Positions 27,881-35,251 of a stretch of 64,000 bases of DNA are shown piece by piece. Within the stretch, counting starts at the first letter, position 1. Every line of letters begins with the position of its first letter. The stretch lies in NCBI GenBank assembly GCA_041661865.1, contig JBAZTO010000015.1, forward strand, positions 1 to 64,000, read 5' to 3'. The notes beneath the pieces were generated by a model. That model saw only the letters and a list, made by a program, of their open reading frames with translations, was not told the origin of the DNA and searched no databases. This stretch comes from JBAZTO01 sp041661865 (lineage in GTDB: Bacteria; Planctomycetota; Phycisphaerae; SM23-33). The position numbers were made by a program, and so were the translations under genes.

Positions 27881-27966
27881 ACCGTACACCGACTCCTTGA
27901 GCGCAATACCGCGCCATGCGGGCATGCCGCTTTGTCTTATCGTCGTCTGTTTTTGCAGTGGACTTG

Positions 27967-27994
27967 AATGTATCGCCCTCTCCTATTTGGCCAA
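27967..27994 (-). promoter_or_regulatory. Candidate promoter of the exopolysaccharide locus
   Basis: On the minus strand TTGGCC (27994-27989) and TACATT (27972-27967) are separated by 16 bases, each matching four of six sigma-70 consensus positions, about 87 bases before the first gene. The rest of the 311-bp gap 27881-28191 shows short dispersed palindromes but no gene. Confidence 0.3.
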
Positions 27995-28191
27995 ATCTTG
28001 CGGGGCGATAAAGGGTTTTGATTTCATTGGTTGACGCTGCAAGAATGAATCACGAAGACGCCACGCAACAGAATTCCGGGAAACTGCCTGCCGGCAGGTC
28101 GCGAATCGCGAATGAAGACATTCGCGGGGATGAACGCAGATTAACGCAGATACTGCCAGATAATAGACAGAGCGGATAGTGTGTGCCCTAA

Positions 28192-28434
28192 TCAGTAGCT
28201 TTCGAGTAGTTCCTCGAAGGCTTTGACGGGATCCTTGCCGCAGGCTTTGGACCATTGGCTGAATTCGGCCATGTCCACACGACGGTTGGCGGTTTCGCAG
28301 TTGTAAATCCAGGATTGGGGCTTACCGAGCTTTTCGCCCAGTTGCCGCTGGGTCAGACCGGCTGATTCCCTCAGACTTCGCAGGAAGACCGGGATCTTTC
28401 GGTATGCCAGCGAGTGTTGGGCTTTCGGCGACAT
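28192..28434 (-). CDS. XRE-family helix-turn-helix regulator
   Basis: 80 aa from ATG 28434 (ATG 28455 is possible). A single HTH_3 domain: IPVFLRSLRESAGLTQRQLGEKL gives helices 1-2, and GKPQSWIYNCETANRRVDM gives the recognition helix and the conserved ExG/R region. A short C-terminal helix follows. Longer upstream frames lack family similarity. A perfect six-base inverted repeat with a five-base spacer lies a few bases upstream (28462-28478), suggesting autoregulation. It is transcribed toward the exopolysaccharide locus and could regulate it; this is inference. Confidence 0.82.
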   Translation of the reverse strand: MSPKAQHSLAYRKIPVFLRSLRESAGLTQRQLGEKLGKPQSWIYNCETANRRVDMAEFSQWSKACGKDPVKAFEELLESY

Positions 28435-28461
28435 GCCGGAAGTGTAAAGACCCATGAGATT

Positions 28462-28478
28462 GACACTGTTTGAGTGTC
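28462..28478. promoter_or_regulatory. Candidate operator GACACT-N5-AGTGTC
   Basis: Perfect inverted repeat centred 36 bases before the chosen start of the HTH regulator. The half-site TGAGTGTC occurs again at 28677-28684, directly after a predicted plus-strand promoter. Confidence 0.5.
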
Positions 28479-28648
28479 GTGGCAAAACACGGGTCGCCGG
28501 CACATTCGGCCGGGGCCCAGGGATGCTGATCCTGTCTGGGATTTCTCCCGCGAAATACGACGTCAAGCCTTGGAGGGGAAAGGGCCAAAGGATGTCCTGG
28601 GGGCTAATGAAGATCATTCAAAATATAGCCACTTATGTGATTTTATTG

Positions 28649-28677
28649 TTGACAAGAAAGAGGGCATGACATAGATT
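28649..28677 (+). promoter_or_regulatory. Candidate sigma-70 promoter reading toward the PEP-CTERM gene
   Basis: Perfect TTGACA (28649-28654), 17-base spacer and TAGATT (28672-28677). The expected start near 28684 would give a leader of about 320 bases before the gene at 29003. That leader contains a CCCGTC/GACGGG hairpin (about 28692-28711) and a GTCACC/GGGTGAC-closed structure with an inner CCTGC/GCAGG hairpin (about 28896-28963). No gene is convincing between 28435 and 29002. Confidence 0.45.
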
Positions 28678-29002
28678 GAGTGTCAGCTTCGACGCCCGTC
28701 TGGGAGCGGACGGGATGCATATCGTCGGAGGCACGGAGCGGTCTCGCTTAATCGCACCTACCTCAGGCCACACCGGCCAAGTTTCCAAACCATCATGCCA
28801 TTTGTGATTTGTGGGGCATTTTGTATCGGGTATGTCTGTTGGGAGCCATTCAACGAAGGGAAGGTCTTTGATCTGTTCAACGGCTGAGGGTCTTGTCACC
28901 TTTCCTGCAAGCTCGTCGCTTAGCAGGAGCGGAAAAACGTTGTTTCCTGCCCAAGGGTGACGCTGCCATTAATGGACCAAATGAAGGAAGGAGCAAAGGA
29001 GC

Positions 29003-29749
29003 ATGGTAATCGGAACGCACAATCGACGGTGGTGGACCCAGTGCGTCATAGTGTTGACACTACTGGTGTCCGGTCACGCATTTGCTGCCCCGATCTATGA
29101 GCAAGAGATGGATGCGGCATGGCTGGCGAGTAATGCAATGTTTCCAAGCCGAACACCCACATTGGAAGGCAGCGGGAGCGTATTGCGGTTTGCAGCTTCT
29201 GGTGTTGACAACAGAGATTACGACGTTCTCTTGGAAGTACCTCTCACACAGGCTGGAGTATTACCCGCTGGAGCCACGGTCGCAATAGACATAAGTGCGT
29301 CTCCTCTCTCTTCTGATAACGACCTGAAGGTGGGCATCACCGACGGAGTATCGGTTGTGGTCTTTGAACGTAGCGACAACAACAGCGGCATGGGGCGACT
29401 TTTGGACGGTGACCGGCTGGGACCTTGGCTTCCAGTTGGCATTCAGGCAGATATGGATTACAGCTTCGAGATGTTCACTAATGCTGGAATGCCCGTGGAA
29501 TTCAGTGCCCTGTTCACGCTTGGCCAGACCGAGACAAGTGTCTATGGGCAGATTGGAACAAGTACCGGCACTGCAACCGCCTCTCGCCTGCTCTCGCTTG
29601 ATTCCCCTTTGAGCTTGGTATTGCTCGCTGACGATGATTGGGAAGAATACGGGATCAATCGGATCAACGTATCCGTTGTCCCTGAACCCGCATCTCTTTC
29701 CCTCCTCGCATTCGGTAGTCTGGCAATTCTTCGCCGGAGAAAGAAATAG
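29003..29749 (+). CDS. PEP-CTERM sorting-domain protein
   Basis: 248 aa. An N-terminal signal peptide (TQCVIVLTLLVSGHAFA, cleavage near Ala-Pro) and a C-terminal VVPEPASLSLLAFGSLAILRRRKK-type tripartite signal (PEP motif, hydrophobic helix, basic tail) mark it as an exosortase substrate that is exported and processed at the envelope. The middle looks like a beta-sandwich domain of unknown role. AAGGAG and GGAG sites precede the ATG. Its composition is less GC-rich than the adjacent exopolysaccharide genes, hinting at a different history. Confidence 0.88.
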   Translation: MVIGTHNRRWWTQCVIVLTLLVSGHAFAAPIYEQEMDAAWLASNAMFPSRTPTLEGSGSVLRFAASGVDNRDYDVLLEVPLTQAGVLPAGATVAIDISASPLSSDNDLKVGITDGVSVVVFERSDNNSGMGRLLDGDRLGPWLPVGIQADMDYSFEMFTNAGMPVEFSALFTLGQTETSVYGQIGTSTGTATASRLLSLDSPLSLVLLADDDWEEYGINRINVSVVPEPASLSLLAFGSLAILRRRKK

Positions 29750-29943
29750 TCGCCCCAGAGACATTGGAGCAAGGAAAAGGAGGAAACGATCATGAGCGCG
29801 AGGAAGATGACAGCCCGGTAGCTCGAGCAATGCTTAACGTTTCCCATTCAGATATGAAATGGCGGGCGGTACTCGCCCCGTCTCGCCGCCGCCGCGTTGT
29901 TTCTTGCGATCTACGGCCTACGAACCTGCCTACGGCAGGCAAG

Positions 29944-30012
29944 CTTCGACCTGCCGTTACGGTCTTCCGGTACTCCGGTCTCTCGGTATTCCGGTATTCC
30001 GGTATCCGGGGG
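29944..30012. repeat. Short tandem TATTCCGG-type repeat
   Basis: Degenerate tandem copies of an eight-base CGGTATTC-like unit run just before the DUF1844 stop, after a CTGCC/GGCAG palindrome at about 29931. They may form unstable secondary structure; no function is evident. Confidence 0.5.
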
Positions 30013-30444
30013 TCAGACCCGCTGGGCGATCTGCACATAGTGCATGCGGGCCTCGTAGAGGGCCTGGTTGAGAAGGGCCTTTTCCTCGTCGGTGAGGTTG
30101 CCCTTGGTCTTGTCTTCCAGCATGGCCATCGTGTCGATGTGGTGCTTGGCCAAGGCCAGGTCGACGTAGCGTTTCTTGGTCCGCGGGTCTTCCACGCCGC
30201 CCAGCGCCATGAAGACCTGCGTGACCAATTGTCCCACCAGCGTGGCGAAACTTGCGGGGGGCAGTTCCTGGTCGGCGGGGCCTGCGGTGGCGCCAACAGC
30301 GCCTGGGCCGGCAGCGGCGGCGCCCTTGTCGGGTGCGGCAGCGGCCTGCTGGTCGAGCTTTTCCTTCTCGGCCTGGGCCTGGGCCTTCCAGTCGTCGTCG
30401 ACGATGATCTTGGGCTTGTCCTGCTGCTCTCGATTCTCTGCCAT
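30013..30444 (-). CDS. DUF1844-domain protein
   Basis: 143 aa. The C-terminal 80 residues carry the DUF1844 pattern: SFATLVGQLVTQVFMALGGVEDP, then DLALAKHHIDTMAMLEDKTKGNLT and ALLNQALYEARMHYV. The N-terminal 60 residues are a charged, Ala-rich, probably disordered segment. Function is unknown; the family is widespread in Planctomycetota and related phyla. ATG 30444 is chosen because GAGGAG lies six bases upstream. It is downstream of pyrG on the same strand with a small inverted-repeat element in between. Confidence 0.88.
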   Translation of the reverse strand: MAENREQQDKPKIIVDDDWKAQAQAEKEKLDQQAAAAPDKGAAAAGPGAVGATAGPADQELPPASFATLVGQLVTQVFMALGGVEDPRTKKRYVDLALAKHHIDTMAMLEDKTKGNLTDEEKALLNQALYEARMHYVQIAQRV

Positions 30445-30467
30445 GTTGGGCTCCTCTAGACCATCAT

Positions 30468-30530
30468 AGTGCGTGGTGCGAAGTGCGGAGCGAGTATTAC
30501 CTCCCGCGCGGCCACTTCGCACTACGCACT
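30468..30530. repeat. Inverted repeat of AGTGCGT-type units
   Basis: Arms at 30468-30485 and 30513-30530 match in 17 of 18 positions, and the right arm continues into further CACT units up to 30545. It fills most of the gap between pyrG and the DUF1844 gene and could fold into a long hairpin in a read-through transcript. Confidence 0.6.
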
Positions 30531-30550
30531 ACGCACTTTCGCACTGCGAA

Positions 30551-32269
30551 CTATTTGCTCTTCAGCGCCGCGGCGACCAGGCCGGTGAACATCGGATGAG
30601 GGCGCAGCGGGCGGCTGGTCAGGCAGGGGTGGGCCTGCGTTCCGATGAAGTACGGGTGGACGCCGCGGGGCAGTTCCATGATCTGCATGATCGGGTGGAC
30701 CGGGTGTCGGCCGGAGAAGACCATGCCGCCCTGTTCGAGGGCCGCGATGTACTTGGGGTCCACTTCGTAGCGGTGGCGGAAGCGCATGCGGATTCTTCCC
30801 GCCCGGCCGAACAACTCGGCCGCCAGCGTGCCGGAGGCCACGTCCACGTCCTGGCCGCCCAGGCGCATGTTGCCGCCCAGGCCCTCGATCTTCTTCTGCT
30901 CGGGCAGGATATCGATCACCGGGTGCTTGCAGGCGGGGTCCATTTCGGTGCTGTCGGCCCCAGCCAGGCCGCAGACGTTGCGGGCGTACTCGATCACGGC
31001 CATCTGGAAGCCCAGGCAGATGCCCAGGTAGGGCACCTTGTTCTCGCGGGCGTAACGGATGCACGCGATCTTGCCGGCGGTGCCTCGCACGCCAAAGCCG
31101 CCCGGCACGATAATGCCCTGCACGTCCTTCATCGCCGCCGCGACGGTGGAGTCGTCCAGATCAGTCGTGTCGATCCACTTGATGTTGACGCGGGCGTCAT
31201 TGGCCACGCCGGCGTGTTCCAGGGCCTTGATGATGCTGGCATAACTGTCGCGCAGGGCGGTGTACTTGCCGGTGATGCCGATGGTGACCGCGTGCGTCTC
31301 GTGGCCGATCTTGGAGGCAAAGTGGTGCCACTGCGTCGCGGCCCGCGCATCGCTGGCCGAGTTGGTCCGCCCGCCCAGGTTGAGCACCTGGACCACTTCG
31401 TTGTCCAGCCCCGCCTCGCGCATCACCTGCGGCAGCAGGTAAATGCTGGGCAGGTCGTGCATCGAGAAAACCCGCCGCATCGGGACGTTGGTGTAGAGCG
31501 AGAGCTTCTGGCGGACCTTTTCGCCCACGGGCGCCTCGGCCCGGCAGGCGATGATGTGGGGCATGATGCCGTGGCCCATCAGGCGCTTGATGCCCAACTG
31601 GGCGGCCTTGGATTTCTGCTCGCCCAGGGCCGGGGGCTGGAGGATGTAGGTCAGGGCCACGAAAATGACCTGGCCTTCGCCTTCCTCGTAGGACAGCTCG
31701 CGGAGGGCCTCGATGTAGAAGGCGTTCTCCACGTCGCCTACCGTGCCGCCGACCTCGACGAAGACCACGTCGGCCCGCGTCTTGACCGCCAGCTCGCGCA
31801 GGCGAAGCTTGACCTCGCCGGTGACGTGCGGAATCATCTGCACGTCGCGTCCCAAATAGCTGCCGGCCCGCTCCTTGGCCAGCACGGAGGAGTAAATCTG
31901 CCCGCTGGTGGTGAAGTTGGCCCGGGAGAGGTCCTGGTCGAGCATCCGCTCGTAGGTGCCCAGGTCCATGTCGGTCTCCATCCCGTCGTCCAACACGAAC
32001 ACCTCGCCGTGACGGAAGGGGTTCAGCGTGCCCGAATCGATGTTCAGGTAGCCTTCCAGCTTGATCGGCGATACCCGCAAGCCCTTGTCTTTAAGTAGCT
32101 TAGCGAGGGAGGATGAGAAGATTCCCTTTCCCAGCCCGCTCATGACGGTGCCCAGGACGGCAACGTACTTGACCGAGCCGGTGCGGTAGCCTTCGGGCAG
32201 GGGGGTGTAGAATTCGGTTTCGTCAGTGCGATCTTTGACCGATCGCAACAAATCCATGGAGTCGTTCAT
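30551..32269 (-). CDS. pyrG: CTP synthase (divergent synthetase domain)
   Basis: 572 aa from ATG 32269, slightly longer than usual because of an N-terminal extension of about 30 residues. The ATP-grasping synthetase domain has SGLGKGIFSSSLAKLL, DDGMETDMDLGTYER and EVGGTVGDVEN; the class I glutaminase domain has GICLGFQMAVIEYARNV with the nucleophilic Cys and a C-terminal His-Pro-Glu-like region (HPVHPIMQ). It makes CTP from UTP, ATP and glutamine. Several near-invariant stretches differ (LGTVMSGLGKG instead of TGGVVSSLGKG, KLEGYLNIDSG instead of KLDPYLNVDPG), marking a separate subfamily. Confidence 0.93.
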   Translation of the reverse strand: MNDSMDLLRSVKDRTDETEFYTPLPEGYRTGSVKYVAVLGTVMSGLGKGIFSSSLAKLLKDKGLRVSPIKLEGYLNIDSGTLNPFRHGEVFVLDDGMETDMDLGTYERMLDQDLSRANFTTSGQIYSSVLAKERAGSYLGRDVQMIPHVTGEVKLRLRELAVKTRADVVFVEVGGTVGDVENAFYIEALRELSYEEGEGQVIFVALTYILQPPALGEQKSKAAQLGIKRLMGHGIMPHIIACRAEAPVGEKVRQKLSLYTNVPMRRVFSMHDLPSIYLLPQVMREAGLDNEVVQVLNLGGRTNSASDARAATQWHHFASKIGHETHAVTIGITGKYTALRDSYASIIKALEHAGVANDARVNIKWIDTTDLDDSTVAAAMKDVQGIIVPGGFGVRGTAGKIACIRYARENKVPYLGICLGFQMAVIEYARNVCGLAGADSTEMDPACKHPVIDILPEQKKIEGLGGNMRLGGQDVDVASGTLAAELFGRAGRIRMRFRHRYEVDPKYIAALEQGGMVFSGRHPVHPIMQIMELPRGVHPYFIGTQAHPCLTSRPLRPHPMFTGLVAAALKSK

Positions 32270-32450
32270 GGAGCTAGACTTTACTCTCTCGTCGCCGCCG
32301 GGGCAACTCCCTGTTGAGCATTTCTCTCCGACATTGCCACTTTCCCTCATGATTGCCCTGTAGAAAGCCTTGCCTTGCTGCCGAATAAAACTAGACTGGC
32401 TCATCACAGTTCTATTGCATGAAGGCTCCCTGGAGAGCCGGTGCTTATCT

Positions 32451-33680
32451 ATGGCCGCTGAAGAACCAATCGTCGTCCTCAAGTACACTGCGGTTGAAGT
32501 GCTGCGCGACAAGTGGTGGATCGCGATGGTCGCACTGGGCATTGCGCTGGTGGCTACGCCCATCGTCCGCGCCATCGCCTACCGGGCCAGGATTGTCGAC
32601 CGGCCCGACGACCTGCTCAAGCCCCACGGTCGGCCGGTGGCCTACCTTGGCGGCTTGGCTATCTGCCTGGGCCTGCTGGCGGGCCTGGCCTGCCACGCGA
32701 CGCTCCTTCCCCTGGGGCAACACTGGTGTGAAATCCGGCGGGGCATTGCCGCCAGGGATTTCTCAATTTTGGCGCATAACCCGCTGTGGAACATCATGGC
32801 CATTGCGCTATCGGGCATCCTGATCACGATCACCGGCCTGGTCGACGACCTGTGCAACATCACGCCGCGCCAGAAGATTTGCGGTCAGATCGCCGCCGCA
32901 GGCGTGCTGCTTCTCGGCGGAATCGGAACCGGCATGATCTCGATGTTCCTGGCCCCGTTGGGCATCGTGGTGCCGCTCTGGCTGCTGCTGATTCTGCGGA
33001 CCCTCTTCTGTCTGCTGCTGGTCATCTGCGCCTGCAACGCCACCAACCTGCTGGACGGGCTGGACGGCCTGTGCGGCGGGGTGACGGGCATCATCGCCCT
33101 GGGGTACTTGGCGCTGGCGGTGTTTCTGGCCATGTTCGGCCGGGTGCCGGAAATGGACGGCCTGCGCGTGGGCCTGTGCCTGGCCATGGTCGGAGCGGTG
33201 CTGGGCTTCCTGCCCTATAACATTCCGCCGGCCAGCATTTTCATGGGCGATGCCGGCAGCATGCTGCTGGGTTTCTTCGTGGCCACCATGATGGCGATGT
33301 TCTGCCACGAGGCTTCGGCCCGGTGGTTCCTGGCAGCCTGCGTGGTCTTCGCCCTGCCGATACTCGACACGGCCCTGGCCGTGGTTCGCCGGACCTTGAG
33401 CGGGACACGTATCTTCTCCGGCGACCGCAGCCATCTGTACGATCAACTGGTCGATCGCGGCATGAGCGTCAAGCAGGTGGTGGTGCTGTTCTATGCGTTG
33501 TCGATCCTGGCCGGCGCGATCGGCGTGCTGTCGGCCATCTTTTTGCGGCTGCGATACGCCGTCGTGCTGTACGCGCTGGGGTTCGCGGCCATCTGGGTGC
33601 TGTTCTACAAGCTGGGAATGGTGCAGCCGCCCCCACGCCCGCCGGGGCCCCCCAAGCCCCTCGATCCGAAAGAAGAATAG
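32451..33680 (+). CDS. WecA/TagO-like undecaprenyl-phosphate sugar-1-phosphate transferase
   Basis: 409 aa with about ten transmembrane helices. Polytopic phosphoglycosyltransferase motifs are DRPDDLLKPHGRPVAYLGGLA, the DD pair in GLVDDL, NATNLLDGLDGLCGG and MGDAGSMLLGF; SHLYDQLVDRG replaces the usual HIHHRL segment. It would load a HexNAc-1-phosphate onto undecaprenyl phosphate at the inner membrane for a glycan separate from the main locus. ATG 32451 has only a weak ribosome site. It is followed by a GT2 gene nine bases later and is divergent from pyrG. Confidence 0.9.
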   Translation: MAAEEPIVVLKYTAVEVLRDKWWIAMVALGIALVATPIVRAIAYRARIVDRPDDLLKPHGRPVAYLGGLAICLGLLAGLACHATLLPLGQHWCEIRRGIAARDFSILAHNPLWNIMAIALSGILITITGLVDDLCNITPRQKICGQIAAAGVLLLGGIGTGMISMFLAPLGIVVPLWLLLILRTLFCLLLVICACNATNLLDGLDGLCGGVTGIIALGYLALAVFLAMFGRVPEMDGLRVGLCLAMVGAVLGFLPYNIPPASIFMGDAGSMLLGFFVATMMAMFCHEASARWFLAACVVFALPILDTALAVVRRTLSGTRIFSGDRSHLYDQLVDRGMSVKQVVVLFYALSILAGAIGVLSAIFLRLRYAVVLYALGFAAIWVLFYKLGMVQPPPRPPGPPKPLDPKEE

Positions 33681-33689
33681 GAAACCCCC

Positions 33690-34433
33690 GTGGCCAATAG
33701 CGATTCGTCGCCCGTTCTTTCCATCGTCATTCCCGTCTACAACGAGTTGAACACGTGGAAGGAATTGTTCGCGCGGGTCCAGGCCGTCGATTTGCCCCAC
33801 TGCCGCAAGCAGATTGTCCTCGTCGAGGATCACTCGCGCGACGGCACGCGGCAGCAGCTTGAGGATTTTGCCCGCGAGCTGGCCTCGGCTGACCCTGCCG
33901 CCGGCCCGGCGAGCGTCAAGGTTCTGTTCCACGACGTCAACCAGGGCAAAGGGGCCGCCCTGCGGACCGGCTTTGCCGCTGCCGACGGCGACATCGTCGT
34001 CGTGCAGGACGCCGACCTGGAGTACGACCCCGGCGATTACCCGGCCTTGCTGGCCCCGATCATGGAAGGGCGGGCCGACGTGGTCTACGGCAACCGCTTC
34101 GCCGAAGGGGCGCGAAAGGGGCGGATGCGAAACTTCCTGGCCAATCGCTTCCTGACGGGCCTGTCCAACCTGACCACCGGGTTGAAGATCGGCGACATGG
34201 AGACCTGCTACAAGATGGTCCGCCGCCCGCTGCTGGAGCAGGTTCGATTAGAGCAGAACCGTTTCGGCTTCGAGCCGGAACTGACGGCCAAGCTGGCGCG
34301 GCTGGGCGCGAGATTCTGCGAGGTGCCCATCCGCTATTACGCCCGCACGCACGAAGAGGGCAAGAAGATCGGCTGGCGCGACGGCCTCAAGGCCATCTGG
34401 TGCATCCTCAAGTACGGCTGGTTCTGCCGGTAA
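33690..34433 (+). CDS. DPM1-like GT2 glycosyltransferase
   Basis: 247 aa with a GTG start; TAGGAAAC precedes it. The GT-A domain opens SIVIPVYNELNTWKELF and has QDADLEYDPGDYPALL as its metal site, then DVVYGNRF and EFELTAK-like FEPELTAKLARLG, matching dolichol-phosphate-mannose-synthase-type enzymes without the membrane domain. Such enzymes make polyprenyl-phosphate sugars as donors. It is nine bases behind the WecA-like gene, so the two likely serve one lipid-linked glycan pathway. Confidence 0.9.
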   Translation: MANSDSSPVLSIVIPVYNELNTWKELFARVQAVDLPHCRKQIVLVEDHSRDGTRQQLEDFARELASADPAAGPASVKVLFHDVNQGKGAALRTGFAAADGDIVVVQDADLEYDPGDYPALLAPIMEGRADVVYGNRFAEGARKGRMRNFLANRFLTGLSNLTTGLKIGDMETCYKMVRRPLLEQVRLEQNRFGFEPELTAKLARLGARFCEVPIRYYARTHEEGKKIGWRDGLKAIWCILKYGWFCR

Positions 34434-34550
34434 TCGGCAGGCATCAATCCTGTCCGCCTGCCGCCTGTCGCATGTGCCCGATGGGGAATTGGGCAGGTTC
34501 CTATGAATGTGGCGGCGGAGGTTTGCCGACCATTATCATGGGAGAGATCC

Positions 34551-35162
34551 ATGAATCAGGCAAAATCGAACGTGTTTCTGGGCCTGTCGATAATGGCCTG
34601 GACCCTCATCGTGGCCGGCGCGTCACTCGTGGCTCCGCAGTTCGGCATCGATTGCGCCTCGGCGGCCGGTGACAACGCCAGCCCCGATCTACAGCAGCGG
34701 GTCGATGCCGCTCCGTCGTCGCGCCCGGCGGATTCGTGCCCCTGCGCCGCGGGGAAATCCCCCTGCACGCAAAGAACCTCCGCCTGTAGCCGGCCGAGCT
34801 GTTCACAACCCACGACGTGTCCCGGCGCGAAGGCTGGGCGCCGTCCGGGTGAACTGGCCTATCCCAATCAGCCGCCGGCCCGGCCCGAATCATCCGATGG
34901 TCAACCGGCCATCTATGCCCCGGGAGCAACCATCGAGGATGTATCGCGGCCGCTGGGCACATACTCAGGTCCGGCCGAGCAGACCTATGGGACCGACGGG
35001 GCGGGCAATCGAATCCTGACCACCGGATCGGATCCCAACACCGGCACAGGCCCATCCCAATATGCCTCGGATCTGCTTTCCAACCCCAGCACCAGTCAGC
35101 CGGTCATCATGTACGACCCCTCGCCCCAGTACTATCCTCGGCCGTGTCCGCGGCGAAGGTGA
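34551..35162 (+). CDS. Exported Cys/Pro-rich protein, unknown
   Basis: 203 aa, not recognised. A signal peptide or anchor (FLGLSIMAWTLIVAGASLVA) is followed by a low-complexity mature region rich in Ser, Pro and Gly, with Cys residues clustered in CPCAAGKSPCTQRTSACSRP. The C-terminus has many Gln/Tyr/Pro residues. GGGAGAG precedes ATG 34551. The gene is 117 bases after the GT2 gene and convergent with transketolase. An envelope role is a guess. Confidence 0.7.
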   Translation: MNQAKSNVFLGLSIMAWTLIVAGASLVAPQFGIDCASAAGDNASPDLQQRVDAAPSSRPADSCPCAAGKSPCTQRTSACSRPSCSQPTTCPGAKAGRRPGELAYPNQPPARPESSDGQPAIYAPGATIEDVSRPLGTYSGPAEQTYGTDGAGNRILTTGSDPNTGTGPSQYASDLLSNPSTSQPVIMYDPSPQYYPRPCPRRR

Positions 35163-35190
35163 CGCTCTCCGGCGTCGCATTGTCGGCCAA

Positions 35191-35223
35191 ATAAAGAGGG
35201 CGCCGCGTTGAACGGCGCCCTCG
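35191..35223 (-). terminator. Intrinsic terminator after transketolase
   Basis: GAGGGCGCCG (35197-35206) pairs with CGGCGCCCTC (35214-35223) around a seven-base loop; on the minus strand it is followed by TTTATT. It lies 28 bases past the transketolase stop and may also slow convergent transcription. Confidence 0.8.
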
Positions 35224-35251
35224 AAACTTCAGTCGCAAATTCGCGATTTCG

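Noticed and set aside
28633..28899. 88-codon minus-strand frame between the HTH and PEP-CTERM genes
   Set aside because: No ribosome site, no recognisable domain, and it overlaps a good plus-strand promoter and hairpins.
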